39,611 bases of DNA from Bacteroidota bacterium (GTDB taxonomy: Bacteria > Bacteroidota > Bacteroidia > B-17B0 > Aurantibacillaceae): positions 64,001 to 103,611 of the forward strand of contig JAFDXR010000028.1 in the NCBI GenBank assembly GCA_018267825.1. Direction: 5' to 3'. The notes beneath the pieces were generated by a model. The model ran no database searches. It was given only the letters and a program-made list of their open reading frames with translations, and was not told the DNA's origin. This document shows, one piece after another, positions 1 to 7,762 of the stretch. The translations under genes and the position numbers were made by a program. Each line of letters opens with the position of its first letter. Position 1 is the stretch's first letter.

Positions 1-438
1 GTGGTAGATCGGGTGATCGTAAGGTAGCTCCACCAGATCAAGTTCCGGGAATATTTTTTTGAGTTGCGTTCTTATGAACTGATCCATACCATAATTATCG
101 GATATATGCAGGAAGCCGCCGCCGATCAGGTAGTTCCGGAGATTCTCAGCTTCCTGGGCAGAAAATATCACATTGCCATGACCCGTCATGTGAATGAATG
201 GGTAGTTGAAGATCTCACTGCTACCGGCTTCCACAATAGCCTGCTCAGGGTTTATATTCGTTTTGATATTATCGTTACAGAATTTAATGAGGTTGGGCAA
301 TGATGTTTCGAGGTTGGCATACCAATCGCCGCCGCCATTATATTTCAGAAGTGCAATCTGGTAAGAGTAATTTTGTGCCTTTGCCAGAGAGCCTGCAAAT
401 ATCAGCACAATCATACATATATAACGGAATGGGGTCAT
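1..438 (-). CDS. DUF4159 domain protein, N-terminal part (runs off the left edge)
   Basis: An open frame on the minus strand runs from an ATG at 438 to the window edge without a stop, giving 146 residues. It begins with a signal peptide (hydrophobic stretch, then A-K-A-Q). The mature part carries landmarks I associate with DUF4159 proteins of Bacteroidota: KYNGGGDWYAN near residue 30, a SLPNLIKFCN block, then FNYPFIHMTGHGN, LRNYLIGGGFLHISDN and FPELDLVEL. The GGGFLHISDNYG segment resembles the glutamine-amidotransferase-like fold expected of this domain. The biochemical function of the family is unknown and the protein is probably periplasmic. It lies 38 nt downstream of the PD40 protein on the same strand, so the two may be cotranscribed. 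The C-terminal part is outside the window. Confidence 0.85.
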   Translation of the reverse strand, partial: MTPFRYICMIVLIFAGSLAKAQNYSYQIALLKYNGGGDWYANLETSLPNLIKFCNDNIKTNINPEQAIVEAGSSEIFNYPFIHMTGHGNVIFSAQEAENLRNYLIGGGFLHISDNYGMDQFIRTQLKKIFPELDLVELPYDHPIYH

Positions 439-476
439 GAGCAACAAATGTAACGGATTTAGGCTGTAATCGTGAA

Positions 477-2039
477 TTATTTTTTCTCGAGCCTGAACTC
501 TTTTTTTCGTTCGGTATCTGCAGAACCGATATCCGAAACCTGGATCACATCATTGAGATCGGCATAACCTTCGGCACTTACATGAATGGCGTATTGACCG
601 GCAGGCAGAGCCAATACGAAATTTCCATTCTGTGGATTGGTGGCAAAGGTGTATTCTTCTTCCGAGGTTTTGTTGGTAGCTGTAATGGAGGCCAGGATTT
701 TACCCGGCTGCAGTGTAGAGTCATTAAATGCAACCTGTCCTTTGTAGATAATCACTTTTTGTTCGGCATCATTGAATTTGATCCGGTAAATATCCAGATC
801 GCCATAACCACCGGGACGTATCGCACTGATATAACCGACGCGGTTATCGGCACTGAGGCTGATGCTCCGGTCGTCGTCGGTTGTATTCACCGGATACCCG
901 AGGTTTACTGCCCGGCTCCAGGTATTGTGTTCTGAATCCCATTCGCTTTTATAAAGATCAAAGCCACCCATACTGTTGTGCCCTTCCGAAGAAAAATACA
1001 GGGTTTTTCCATCAATGGCCAGGTAGGGAAAGTCTTCATTATAGGGTGTATTGACATGATCATCGAGCTTCTGCGGCTGGGCCCATTCGCCGCTTGGCAA
1101 TTTGCGGCACATATAAATATCGGTGGTTTCCTTTTCTTTTTCTTTGCGCACAAAGAAAATGGTATTGCCGTCTTCGCTGATAGAGCCGGAGTGTTCTATT
1201 TTTTTATTGATCTGTTCTGGTAACATGACAATTTTCTGAAACATGGCCCCTTTCTTTTTTGAAATATACAGGTTTCCGAATTCTTCGATGTGATCGAGGT
1301 ATACCAGCATTTCCGTACCATCAGGCTTTAAGCCAACGACCTGCTCATCGAGTGCTGTGTTTACAGCCGGCCCGATGTTGCGCGATTTGTTCCATTTGCC
1401 GTTGATAGCCTGGCTGCTGTAAATATCGGATGAATAATAACCATCACCTTCCACGTGCCCGCCAATATTACCTTTGCGACGGCTGGTAAAAACGATAAAC
1501 GTTTCATCTTTATTGATCCAGGGATAGTAATCGGGATATTCTGAATTCAGGTCTTTGCCGAGGTTGGTAAACGATACATTGACCGGCGTTTTCATCAGTG
1601 TCTGTGCATTATGACACATCTCGATCCGCCGATCGGCACGGTTTGCTTTTTTGGGAACCAGCTCCTTGTATTTTTCGAAGGCGGCGATAGCGTCATCAAA
1701 TTTATACGCGAGCTGATACACATAGCCCAGGTCGTACCATGCCTCGGGTTCAAACTCAGGTTCTTTGACAACAAACTCGAGATACTTTGTGGCTTCCTGA
1801 CGGTTGATATTGGTGTTCAGATAACAGGATGCAATTTTATATTGTACTTCGCGGTTATATGGCAGGCTTTTCAGAATCTCTTTATAAATGGAAAGCGCCA
1901 TCTGGTAATTGTGAATGGCAAAGTATTCGTCGCCATCCTCGATAACATACTGTTGCTGCGGCAAACCGGCGTTCTGTGCCGGCATTAGTGTGCAAAGAAG
2001 TGTAAGTGAAATGATATATGATAAAGCTTTTATCATCAT
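477..2039 (-). CDS. TPR/PD40 (WD40-like) repeat envelope protein, copy 2 of a tandem pair
   Basis: This is a 520-residue exported protein with an N-terminal signal peptide (cleavage plausible after M-P-A-Q). Residues about 30-150 are helical TPR repeats (for example AIHNYQMALSIYKEIL and AWYDLGYVYQLA). Residues about 160-410 form PD40 beta-propeller blades, recognisable by repeated motifs such as DYYPWINKDE, GSISEDGNTIFF, DFPYLAIDGKTLYFSSEGHN and GDLDIYRI. The last ~100 residues look like a carboxypeptidase-regulatory-like beta-sandwich (FVLALPAGQYAIHVSAEGYAD). The TPR-PD40-CRD order matches the front of PorE-like and OmpA-family proteins of the type IX secretion apparatus, but the C-terminal OmpA peptidoglycan-binding domain is absent. 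It is clearly homologous along its whole length to the gene 50 nt upstream, so the pair arose by duplication. ATG codons at 2039 and 2036 are both possible starts. The substrate or partner is unknown. Confidence 0.88.
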   Translation of the reverse strand: MMIKALSYIISLTLLCTLMPAQNAGLPQQQYVIEDGDEYFAIHNYQMALSIYKEILKSLPYNREVQYKIASCYLNTNINRQEATKYLEFVVKEPEFEPEAWYDLGYVYQLAYKFDDAIAAFEKYKELVPKKANRADRRIEMCHNAQTLMKTPVNVSFTNLGKDLNSEYPDYYPWINKDETFIVFTSRRKGNIGGHVEGDGYYSSDIYSSQAINGKWNKSRNIGPAVNTALDEQVVGLKPDGTEMLVYLDHIEEFGNLYISKKKGAMFQKIVMLPEQINKKIEHSGSISEDGNTIFFVRKEKEKETTDIYMCRKLPSGEWAQPQKLDDHVNTPYNEDFPYLAIDGKTLYFSSEGHNSMGGFDLYKSEWDSEHNTWSRAVNLGYPVNTTDDDRSISLSADNRVGYISAIRPGGYGDLDIYRIKFNDAEQKVIIYKGQVAFNDSTLQPGKILASITATNKTSEEEYTFATNPQNGNFVLALPAGQYAIHVSAEGYADLNDVIQVSDIGSADTERKKEFRLEKK

Positions 2040-2089
2040 TTGGTTACACTAAAGTAACATTTACAGAAATAGAATCAAGTAAAGCAATG

Positions 2090-3640
2090 TTATTTTTTGC
2101 GAAGAATGTAGTTTTTTTTCTCTTCAGAAATTGGAGTTCCCAGATCAGAAACGCTTAGTTTATCGCTGGCGTCGGCATAGCCATCGGAACTAATGGTTAT
2201 TGTGTAATTGCCGGCAGGCAATGCCATCACCAGTTTTCCGTTGTCGTGGTTTGGCACGAAGCTGTATTCTTCATTACTGGCATCATTTACTGCAGTAATA
2301 GTTACATTATACTCTTTGGGTTTATTTGTTGAATCGCCCAGGATGACCTGGCCGAGATACAGGGTCAGTTTCTGATCTATGTCGTTGAATTTGATGCGGT
2401 AAATATCAAGGTCGCCCAGCCCTCCGGGACGCAGTGCGCTGATATAACCCACACGGTTGTCGGGAGTGAGGCTGATGCTCCGGTCATCGTCGGTTGTATT
2501 TACAGGGTAGCCCAGGTTTTCGGCCGGACTCCAGGTATTGTTTTCGGGGTCCCAGGTACTCTTAAATAAATCATAACCACCCATGGTGTTATGGCCTTCC
2601 GATGAAAAATACAAGGTGTGACCGTCTATGGAGAGGTATGGGAAGTCTTCGTTATACGGTGTGTTGATCTCGTCGCTGAGTTTTTGGGCTGCACTCCAGG
2701 TGCCGTTTGGCAATTTACGAACCATATATATGTCGGTGCTTTCGTCTTTGTTGACCTGTCTTACAAAGAAAAGCGTATTGCCGTCTGCACTTACCGAGGC
2801 GGCATGTTCAAAATCCTTATTAATAACTTCCGGCAGAGGAACGATTTTTTGAAAGGCCCCGTTTTTTTTGGTGCTGATGTAAATGTCGCCGAACTTATCG
2901 ATATGGTCAATGTATATATACATTTCGCTGGCATCGGCTTTCATGCTTACGACCTGTTCATCGAGTGATGTGTTTATTTTATTGCCGGCATTGACAGCTT
3001 TGGCCCATTTGCCGTTTTCGAGCTGGCTGGTGTAAACATCAGAGGCATAGTAACCATCCATTTCCACTTTAGTGGTGGTTAATCCTTTACGGCGTGTGGT
3101 AAAGGCCAGGAAGCTTTCGTCTTTATCAATCCAGGGATAGTAATCGGCAAATTCCGAGTTAATGTCTTTGCCAAGGTTTGTAAACGATACATTCACCGGC
3201 GATTGCATCAGGCGTTTGGCATTGTTGCAGATTTCGATCTGGCGTTCGGCTTCCGCTTTTTTCTTGGGCTCCTTTTCCTTGTATTTGTTGAACGCTTTTA
3301 CGGCATCATCGAGCTTATTGGCTATGCGGTAAGCCTGCCCGAGAAGCAGCCAGGCCTCTGTATTATACTTCTCGTCTTTGGTTACAAATTCGAGGTATTT
3401 AATGGCTTCGGGCTTATTGAAATAGGTATTGAGGTAGCACTGGGCTATTTTGAACTGCAGGTCCTTATTATTCTTATCGTTTTTGAGGATTTCCTTATAA
3501 ATAGGAAGGGCCATCGTGTAGTTGCGGTGATTGAAGTGTTCATCACCATCTGCAATTTCGTAATGTTTACTGACCTGTGCGGTCATAAACCCAACTGAAA
3601 ACACGAAAATAAAACCAAAAATATGAGCTCTCCTTTTCAC
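2090..3640 (-). CDS. TPR/PD40 (WD40-like) repeat envelope protein, copy 1 of a tandem pair
   Basis: This is a 516-residue paralogue of the gene immediately downstream, with the same order of parts: signal peptide (ending M-T-A-Q), TPR region about 25-150 (ALPIYKEILKND, AWLLLGQAYRIANKLDDAV), PD40 propeller about 155-405 (DYYPWIDKDE, ASVSADGNTLFFVRQ, DFPYLSIDGHTLYFSSEGHN, GLGDLDIYRI) and a C-terminal CRD-like beta-sandwich (LVMALPAGNYTITISSDGYAD). No OmpA-like anchor is present. The first codon is GTG at 3640; no ATG is available before the signal sequence, so GTG is the likely start. By family analogy it acts in the periplasm or at the outer membrane, possibly near the gliding/type IX secretion machinery, but that is inference. 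It is probably cotranscribed with the copy 50 nt downstream. Confidence 0.88.
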   Translation of the reverse strand: MKRRAHIFGFIFVFSVGFMTAQVSKHYEIADGDEHFNHRNYTMALPIYKEILKNDKNNKDLQFKIAQCYLNTYFNKPEAIKYLEFVTKDEKYNTEAWLLLGQAYRIANKLDDAVKAFNKYKEKEPKKKAEAERQIEICNNAKRLMQSPVNVSFTNLGKDINSEFADYYPWIDKDESFLAFTTRRKGLTTTKVEMDGYYASDVYTSQLENGKWAKAVNAGNKINTSLDEQVVSMKADASEMYIYIDHIDKFGDIYISTKKNGAFQKIVPLPEVINKDFEHAASVSADGNTLFFVRQVNKDESTDIYMVRKLPNGTWSAAQKLSDEINTPYNEDFPYLSIDGHTLYFSSEGHNTMGGYDLFKSTWDPENNTWSPAENLGYPVNTTDDDRSISLTPDNRVGYISALRPGGLGDLDIYRIKFNDIDQKLTLYLGQVILGDSTNKPKEYNVTITAVNDASNEEYSFVPNHDNGKLVMALPAGNYTITISSDGYADASDKLSVSDLGTPISEEKKNYILRKK

Positions 3641-3688
3641 AAAGATTTAAAACTACAACTTATTGTGAAACTACAAAGAAAATGCCAG

Positions 3689-4519
3689 CTATTTTTTTTG
3701 AGAAAGTTTAAACAGGGTTTCTTTTTCCGACTTGCTCAGGCTTTCGTAACCGCTCTTGTAAACCTTGTCCAGCAAGTCGTCCAGCGTTTTCTGATTGTCG
3801 GCAGCCATGCTGTTATATTCATCATCGGTGAGTGCTCTTTTATGTACCACCTTCAGATTTGATTTGCGTGGACGGGAAAATGAAAATCCAGAGAAATCCT
3901 TGCCATGGCGCAATGAATAGCCATAAACCAATCCGAAAATGACTCCTGCCAGGTGCGATAATTTGCCTCCGGTATTGATACTGATGTCGAGCAGGGTGTA
4001 GGACAGGATGAGGAGGGCCGCAACATATACATAACGGATCTGGAAGATGCCGAATATATTGACTTCCAGTGAGGGCGAGTAAATGGCAATGCAACTGATA
4101 ATACCCATGATGGCAGCCGAGGAGCCAAGCAAAGAAGTGGTCATGAATGTTTGCGGGAATATAAAGGCAAAAACGATCATGAAAAGAGAGGCGGAGAGCC
4201 CGCTCATGAGGTAAACATAGAGGAGTTTCTTTTCGGGGAGCAGGCTTGTAAATAGGCGCCCGGTGAAAAACAGGAGCAGCATGTTGGAGAGCAGGTGCCC
4301 GAACGACAGGTGCATGAACATGTAGGTAAGCGGTGTCCAGAAACGGGTGAGCAGGCTCGCCGGATCCAGTGGCAGGGCGATATAGCCCAGGATGGTATCG
4401 CGGCCCGAAAGGTTGAGGCTCAGGTTAATGCCGAGGAACATGGCAATATTCACCACCAGTAAAATGGTAAGGTAACCCTGTTTCTGAAGTTCGTGTTTGA
4501 TGTTTTGGAAAACGTTCAT
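3689..4519 (-). CDS. rhomboid family intramembrane serine protease with C-terminal DUF6576-like tail
   Basis: This 276-residue polytopic membrane protein has the rhomboid core: HLSFGHLLSNML (the HxxxN oxyanion-side motif), a catalytic-serine segment reading LLGSSAAIMG instead of the usual GASGAVFG, and KLSHLAGVIFG with the catalytic histidine. The serine and histidine are both present, so it is probably active, although the Gly after the serine is replaced by Ala. A soluble tail of about 70 residues (ALTDDEYNSM...ESLSKSEKETLFKLS) follows the last membrane segment; it matches the tail I know from Bacteroidota rhomboids annotated DUF6576. The gene is 19 nt downstream of a second rhomboid and behind mutL, an order often seen in Bacteroidota. 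Its substrate is unknown. Confidence 0.92.
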   Translation of the reverse strand: MNVFQNIKHELQKQGYLTILLVVNIAMFLGINLSLNLSGRDTILGYIALPLDPASLLTRFWTPLTYMFMHLSFGHLLSNMLLLFFTGRLFTSLLPEKKLLYVYLMSGLSASLFMIVFAFIFPQTFMTTSLLGSSAAIMGIISCIAIYSPSLEVNIFGIFQIRYVYVAALLILSYTLLDISINTGGKLSHLAGVIFGLVYGYSLRHGKDFSGFSFSRPRKSNLKVVHKRALTDDEYNSMAADNQKTLDDLLDKVYKSGYESLSKSEKETLFKLSQKK

Positions 4520-4538
4520 ACCGTGTTGCGATAGTAAA

Positions 4539-5237
4539 CTAATAGAAATTACTGCGATTCCGCCTCCAGATTAATACAATGATGGCGCCTACAGCAGCTC
4601 CGCCCAGGTGGGCAAAATGTGCTACTCCAGGTTCAAGGCCAAAAGAGCCGGAGAAAAACTCGATAACAGCATAACCCAATACGAAGTACTTGGCTTTGAT
4701 CGGAATGGCGAAATAGAGATAGAGGTAAGTATTTGGGAACATCATGGCAAAGGCGGCCAACAAGCCAAATACGGCACCGGATGCGCCAAGTGTGCCACCT
4801 CCGTCGTAATAATATTTCAATTGACTGTCCATTTCGGGACTGAGTGTGCCGCCAACTGAATTGATAATTTCGCGGTAATGATAAAAATCAACGGCATACT
4901 GGGCAGCAGCAGCCCCAAGCCCGCAGAGGATATAAAAATTGAGAAAGCGCTTGGAGCCCCAGAGATTTTCGAGGATGGAACCAAACATGTACACCGCAAG
5001 CATATTAAATATAATATGAGTAGGATCCGTTTTGCTATGCATGAACATGTAGGTAATGAACTGGTGCGGCTTGAAGTAATGCGATTTGAAAAAATAGAGG
5101 TCCAGGTATTTATCGAGCGGCAAAACATTGGAAAATAGCATGTTTGCCGCATATAAAATGACATTGATAATCAAAATATTCTTGACTACAAGGGGAATCT
5201 GATTGAAACGTCCCGGTCTGAATTCCTGGTAACTCAT
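4539..5237 (-). CDS. rhomboid family intramembrane serine protease
   Basis: This 232-residue membrane protein has canonical rhomboid motifs: DPTHIIFNMLAVYMFG (HxxxN), GTLGASGAVFGLLAAFA with the nucleophilic serine in GASG, and HFAHLGGAAVGAI with the catalytic histidine. It cleaves transmembrane substrates within the inner membrane; the substrate is not predictable. The ATG at 5237 lies 6 nt after a TACCTTTA hexamer-like -7 element (5244-5251), so it may have its own promoter as well as readthrough from mutL, 71 nt upstream. It is followed after 19 nt by a diverged second rhomboid; the two are not recent duplicates. Confidence 0.94.
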   Translation of the reverse strand: MSYQEFRPGRFNQIPLVVKNILIINVILYAANMLFSNVLPLDKYLDLYFFKSHYFKPHQFITYMFMHSKTDPTHIIFNMLAVYMFGSILENLWGSKRFLNFYILCGLGAAAAQYAVDFYHYREIINSVGGTLSPEMDSQLKYYYDGGGTLGASGAVFGLLAAFAMMFPNTYLYLYFAIPIKAKYFVLGYAVIEFFSGSFGLEPGVAHFAHLGGAAVGAIIVLIWRRNRSNFY

Positions 5238-5243
5238 AGACTA

Positions 5244-5251
5244 TAAAGGTA
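5244..5251 (-). promoter_or_regulatory. candidate -7 promoter element of the rhomboid pair
   Basis: On the minus strand the sequence reads TACCTTTA, a one-base variant of the Bacteroidota -7 consensus TAnnTTTG. It ends 6 nt before the ATG of the rhomboid gene, the same spacing as at mutL and the methyltransferase. No convincing -33 TTTG was found, so support is from the motif and its repeated placement only. Confidence 0.35.
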
Positions 5252-5308
5252 AGGTATTTTTGAAGGAAATGGTTTAGACCATTTTCAAATTATTTTTATT
5301 TAACAGTC

Positions 5309-7171
5309 CTATTTTTTGAAAAAACCGTCGATTTCGCTTTTTTCAATTTCCATCAGGATAGGTTTGCCGGATGGGCTATACATCGGGTTTTCGCAGGCAA
5401 ACAGATGTTCTGTAATGAGCTTCAGTTCTTCTTCTTCCAGGTGTTTGCCGTATTTGATGGAGGCATTGCGGGCCATACTACGACACATGTTGTCGAAGGG
5501 GTCGAGCTTGGTATCGAAGGTGTTGAGCTTATAGGTTTCGAGAATACCTTCGATCATTTCAACCACATTAAACTCACCCAGGTCGGCCGGTGTGCCCTGA
5601 ACCACCATGGTGTTTTTTCCGAATGGTTCGATGTCAAAGCCAAGCAGTTTGAAGTGCGGAATAAGCGTTTCAATAAGCGCAAAGTCGTTGGGGCTCAGTT
5701 CCAGGGTTACCGGGAAAAGGCTTTGCTGTGAGGCCGTTACATTGTTCTTGTCGCGGGTTTTGAGGTAGTGTTCATACAAAATGCGCTCATGGGCCCTCTG
5801 CTGATCGATGAGCAGCACACCACTCTGGTGCGAGGTTACAATGTATTTGTTGTACAGCTGGAAGCATTTATAATCAACGGATTCATGAATCAGGGCTGTT
5901 TGCTCGGCTTCTTTTTCCTCAAACACAATTTCCTTTTCGCCGGGGGTGTTCACATAACTTTCGTAAAGTGTCTCCCAGTTTTGTTTGTTCGATTGTTGCA
6001 GCGGACTCTCCTGCTTTTGCCAGCTTTGGCTGCTACCGGAGCCCGATCCGCCCGGGCTTTTGGGGCTGTCGGTTTTAAACGGATTGTAGTCGGGGTTGTA
6101 ACTGATCGTAGGCTTTACAGCGGTTTTGGTATAATCGATCTCAAAGCTCATTTCGCTATTGAAATCAAGACTTGGTGCCAGGTTTGCCTTACCCAGGGCG
6201 CGTTTTACGGCACTGTGCAACAGGGCATAAATGGTTTTTTCGTCACGGAATTTTATTTCCGTTTTTGTCGGGTGTATGTTTATATCAATGGTATCGGGCG
6301 GTACCGACAAAAACAGGTAATAGGCCGGATGGGTATCGGATGAAATGAGTTCTTTGTAAGCTTCATAAACGGCGTGGTTCAGATACGGGCTTTTGATGAA
6401 ACGATCGTTTACAAAAAAATACTGGTCGCCGCGCTTTTTCTTGGCGGCAGCCGGTTTACCGACATAGCCTTCGATTTTTACGACATCGGTATTTTCGTGA
6501 ATAGCGACCAGCTTTTCTTTCTGGTTATTGCCAAACACGCCCATGATACGCTGAAGCGGGGCAGCAGCCGGCAGGTTGAAAATTTCGTGCCCGTTGCTGT
6601 ATAGCTGAAAATGAATGTCGGGGTGGGGCAGGGCCACGCGTTCAAACTCATCGATGATGTGTTTGAGTTCGGTATTATCTTCTTTCAGAAAGTTGCGGCG
6701 TGCCGGGATATTATAAAACAGGTTTTTAATGGTGAATGAAGAGCCTGTCGGGGCCTGGCATTCTTCCTGGCGTATGAGCTTATTACCTTCTATTTCGATG
6801 AGTTGTCCGACTGTATCATCGGCGCGTTTGGTTTTCAGTTCGACCTGTGCTACAGCAGCAATACTCGCCAGGGCTTCGCCTCTGAATCCTTTGGTATGAA
6901 GGCTGAAGAGATCTTCTGCTTTTTTTATTTTGGAGGTGGCATGGCGTTCAAATGCCATACGGGCATCTACAGGACTCATGCCTACGCCGTTGTCGATAAC
7001 CTGCACAAGTGTTTTGCCGGCATCTTTGACAATAAGTTTTATATGGGAAGCACCTGCATCGATGGCATTTTCCATCAGCTCCTTTACAATCGAGGCCGGG
7101 CGCTGCACCACCTCACCGGCGGCAATCTGGTTGGCGACACTGTCTGGTAAAAGGGTGATCACATTTTGCAT
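5309..7171 (-). CDS. mutL: DNA mismatch repair protein MutL
   Basis: This 620-residue protein has the GHKL ATPase domain of MutL at its N-terminus: ANQIAAGEVVQRPASIVKEL, ENAIDAGA, DNGVGM and TKGFRGEALASI, all within the first ~110 residues. A proline/serine/glutamine-rich linker (about 350-400) separates it from the C-terminal dimerisation domain. MutL couples MutS mismatch recognition to strand incision and excision. The C-terminal metal motif of endonuclease-type MutLs, DQHA(x)2E(x)4E, reads DQQRAHERILYE at about 456-467, with the motif His replaced by Gln, and the usual CPHGRP segment reads SPSGKP; whether this protein nicks DNA is therefore uncertain. I chose the ATG at 7171, because the frame upstream opens only with TTG and family members begin close to LLPDSVANQIAAGE. 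Confidence 0.97.
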   Translation of the reverse strand: MQNVITLLPDSVANQIAAGEVVQRPASIVKELMENAIDAGASHIKLIVKDAGKTLVQVIDNGVGMSPVDARMAFERHATSKIKKAEDLFSLHTKGFRGEALASIAAVAQVELKTKRADDTVGQLIEIEGNKLIRQEECQAPTGSSFTIKNLFYNIPARRNFLKEDNTELKHIIDEFERVALPHPDIHFQLYSNGHEIFNLPAAAPLQRIMGVFGNNQKEKLVAIHENTDVVKIEGYVGKPAAAKKKRGDQYFFVNDRFIKSPYLNHAVYEAYKELISSDTHPAYYLFLSVPPDTIDINIHPTKTEIKFRDEKTIYALLHSAVKRALGKANLAPSLDFNSEMSFEIDYTKTAVKPTISYNPDYNPFKTDSPKSPGGSGSGSSQSWQKQESPLQQSNKQNWETLYESYVNTPGEKEIVFEEKEAEQTALIHESVDYKCFQLYNKYIVTSHQSGVLLIDQQRAHERILYEHYLKTRDKNNVTASQQSLFPVTLELSPNDFALIETLIPHFKLLGFDIEPFGKNTMVVQGTPADLGEFNVVEMIEGILETYKLNTFDTKLDPFDNMCRSMARNASIKYGKHLEEEELKLITEHLFACENPMYSPSGKPILMEIEKSEIDGFFKK

Positions 7172-7177
7172 AACGTG

Positions 7178-7185
7178 CAAAGGTA
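7178..7185 (-). promoter_or_regulatory. candidate -7 promoter element of mutL
   Basis: The minus strand reads TACCTTTG, a perfect match to the Bacteroidota TAnnTTTG -7 element, ending 6 nt before the mutL ATG. A T-rich TTTT about 18 nt further upstream could be a weak -33 box. Transcription would start at or within a few bases of the start codon. Confidence 0.5.
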
Positions 7186-7443
7186 GTTTTTCTGTGCAAA
7201 GAGAAAAGAACCCGTTAATAATTCCTTGAAAAACAGGGTATTTCAGAATGTGTGTGCTTTGAAATGAATGTATACGGCATTTTGCAATCTGCGGAGAAAT
7301 ACGTATGCTTTGAAACGGCGTTGTACTGTGAATTTGCGGAAGCCTGTATTTTTGGCAAAAAAAGCCTGAAAATTTTAAACCAGATTTTTAAAACATTAAA
7401 AAAATACATACATTTGCCCACTTTTCGGAGTCATTCGAGTGCT

Positions 7444-7532
7444 GGTGAGGTGCCTGAGAGGCCGAAAGGAACAGTTTGCTAAACTGTCGTACGCTTTACC
7501 GTGTACCGAGGGTTCGAATCCCTCCCTCACCG
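7444..7532 (+). tRNA. tRNA-Ser (anticodon GCU)
   Basis: The 89-nt sequence folds as a class II tRNA. The acceptor stem pairs GGTGAGG (7444-7450) with CCTCACC (7525-7531), with G as discriminator. The anticodon arm is ACAGT-TTGCTAA-ACTGT with anticodon GCT at 7478-7480, which reads AGC/AGU serine codons. A long variable arm (GTACGC paired with GTGTAC) is typical of serine tRNAs, and the T arm is GAGGG-TTCGAAT-CCCTC (7508-7524). The 3' CCA is not encoded. A strong terminator follows 12 nt later. Copies of its 3' end recur downstream, marking it as an integration site. Confidence 0.97.
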
Positions 7533-7573
7533 CTGATAAATGCAAAAGGCGCCCTGGGCGCCTTTTTTAATTT
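7530..7573 (+). repeat. direct repeat, tRNA-proximal copy (att-like)
   Basis: These 44 nt contain the last bases of the tRNA-Ser acceptor and the terminator that follows. They recur at 9575-9618 with 41 of 44 positions identical by my count. The two copies bracket the hipBA islet in direct orientation. Confidence 0.85.
7544..7568 (+). terminator. Rho-independent terminator of tRNA-Ser
   Basis: A 10-bp stem (AAAAGGCGCC paired with GGCGCCTTTT, loop CTG) runs into a T tract, 12 nt after the tRNA. The second copy at about 9589-9612 has lost perfect pairing through an A in GGCACC. Confidence 0.85.
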
Positions 7574-7660
7574 AACGAAGCGTTGAAACCTTGCTTTCAA
7601 AAGCGGAGCTAGATTAAAAAGCAGCACGCGCAGCGTGATACCTTTTGCATGGCGACTCCT

Positions 7661-7701
7661 GGTGTATGAGGGATCAGCGGAGTTAATCCCTCCCTCACCG
7701 C
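7661..7701 (+). pseudogene. decayed 3' fragment of tRNA-Ser
   Basis: Seventeen nucleotides at 7685-7701 are identical to the tRNA-Ser 3' end (7517-7533, AATCCCTCCCTCACCGC). Just upstream, GTGTA and GAGGG (7663-7672) match the variable arm and the 5' half of the T stem, but the T loop is expanded to about 15 nt. The 5' half of the tRNA is not recognisable. It looks like a remnant left by an earlier integration event at the same tRNA, and it cannot be a functional tRNA. Confidence 0.65.
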
Positions 7702-7762
7702 AAGAAGGGACTGAATACTTTTTTTAGTATTCATTAAATCACTTCTGGTAAAAGAAATAACT

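Noticed and set aside
3689..5237. Rhomboid pair as a recent tandem duplication
   Set aside because: Apart from the rhomboid core motifs the two differ in length, N-terminus and tail, so they diverged long ago or were acquired separately.
5309..7180. TTG start for mutL nine bases upstream of the ATG
   Set aside because: It lies inside the TACCTTTG promoter element; the ATG at 7171 fits the family better.
7713..7732. GAATAC-N8-GTATTC hairpin as hipA terminator
   Set aside because: Only six AT-rich pairs and no T tract on the minus strand, so terminator function is not supported.
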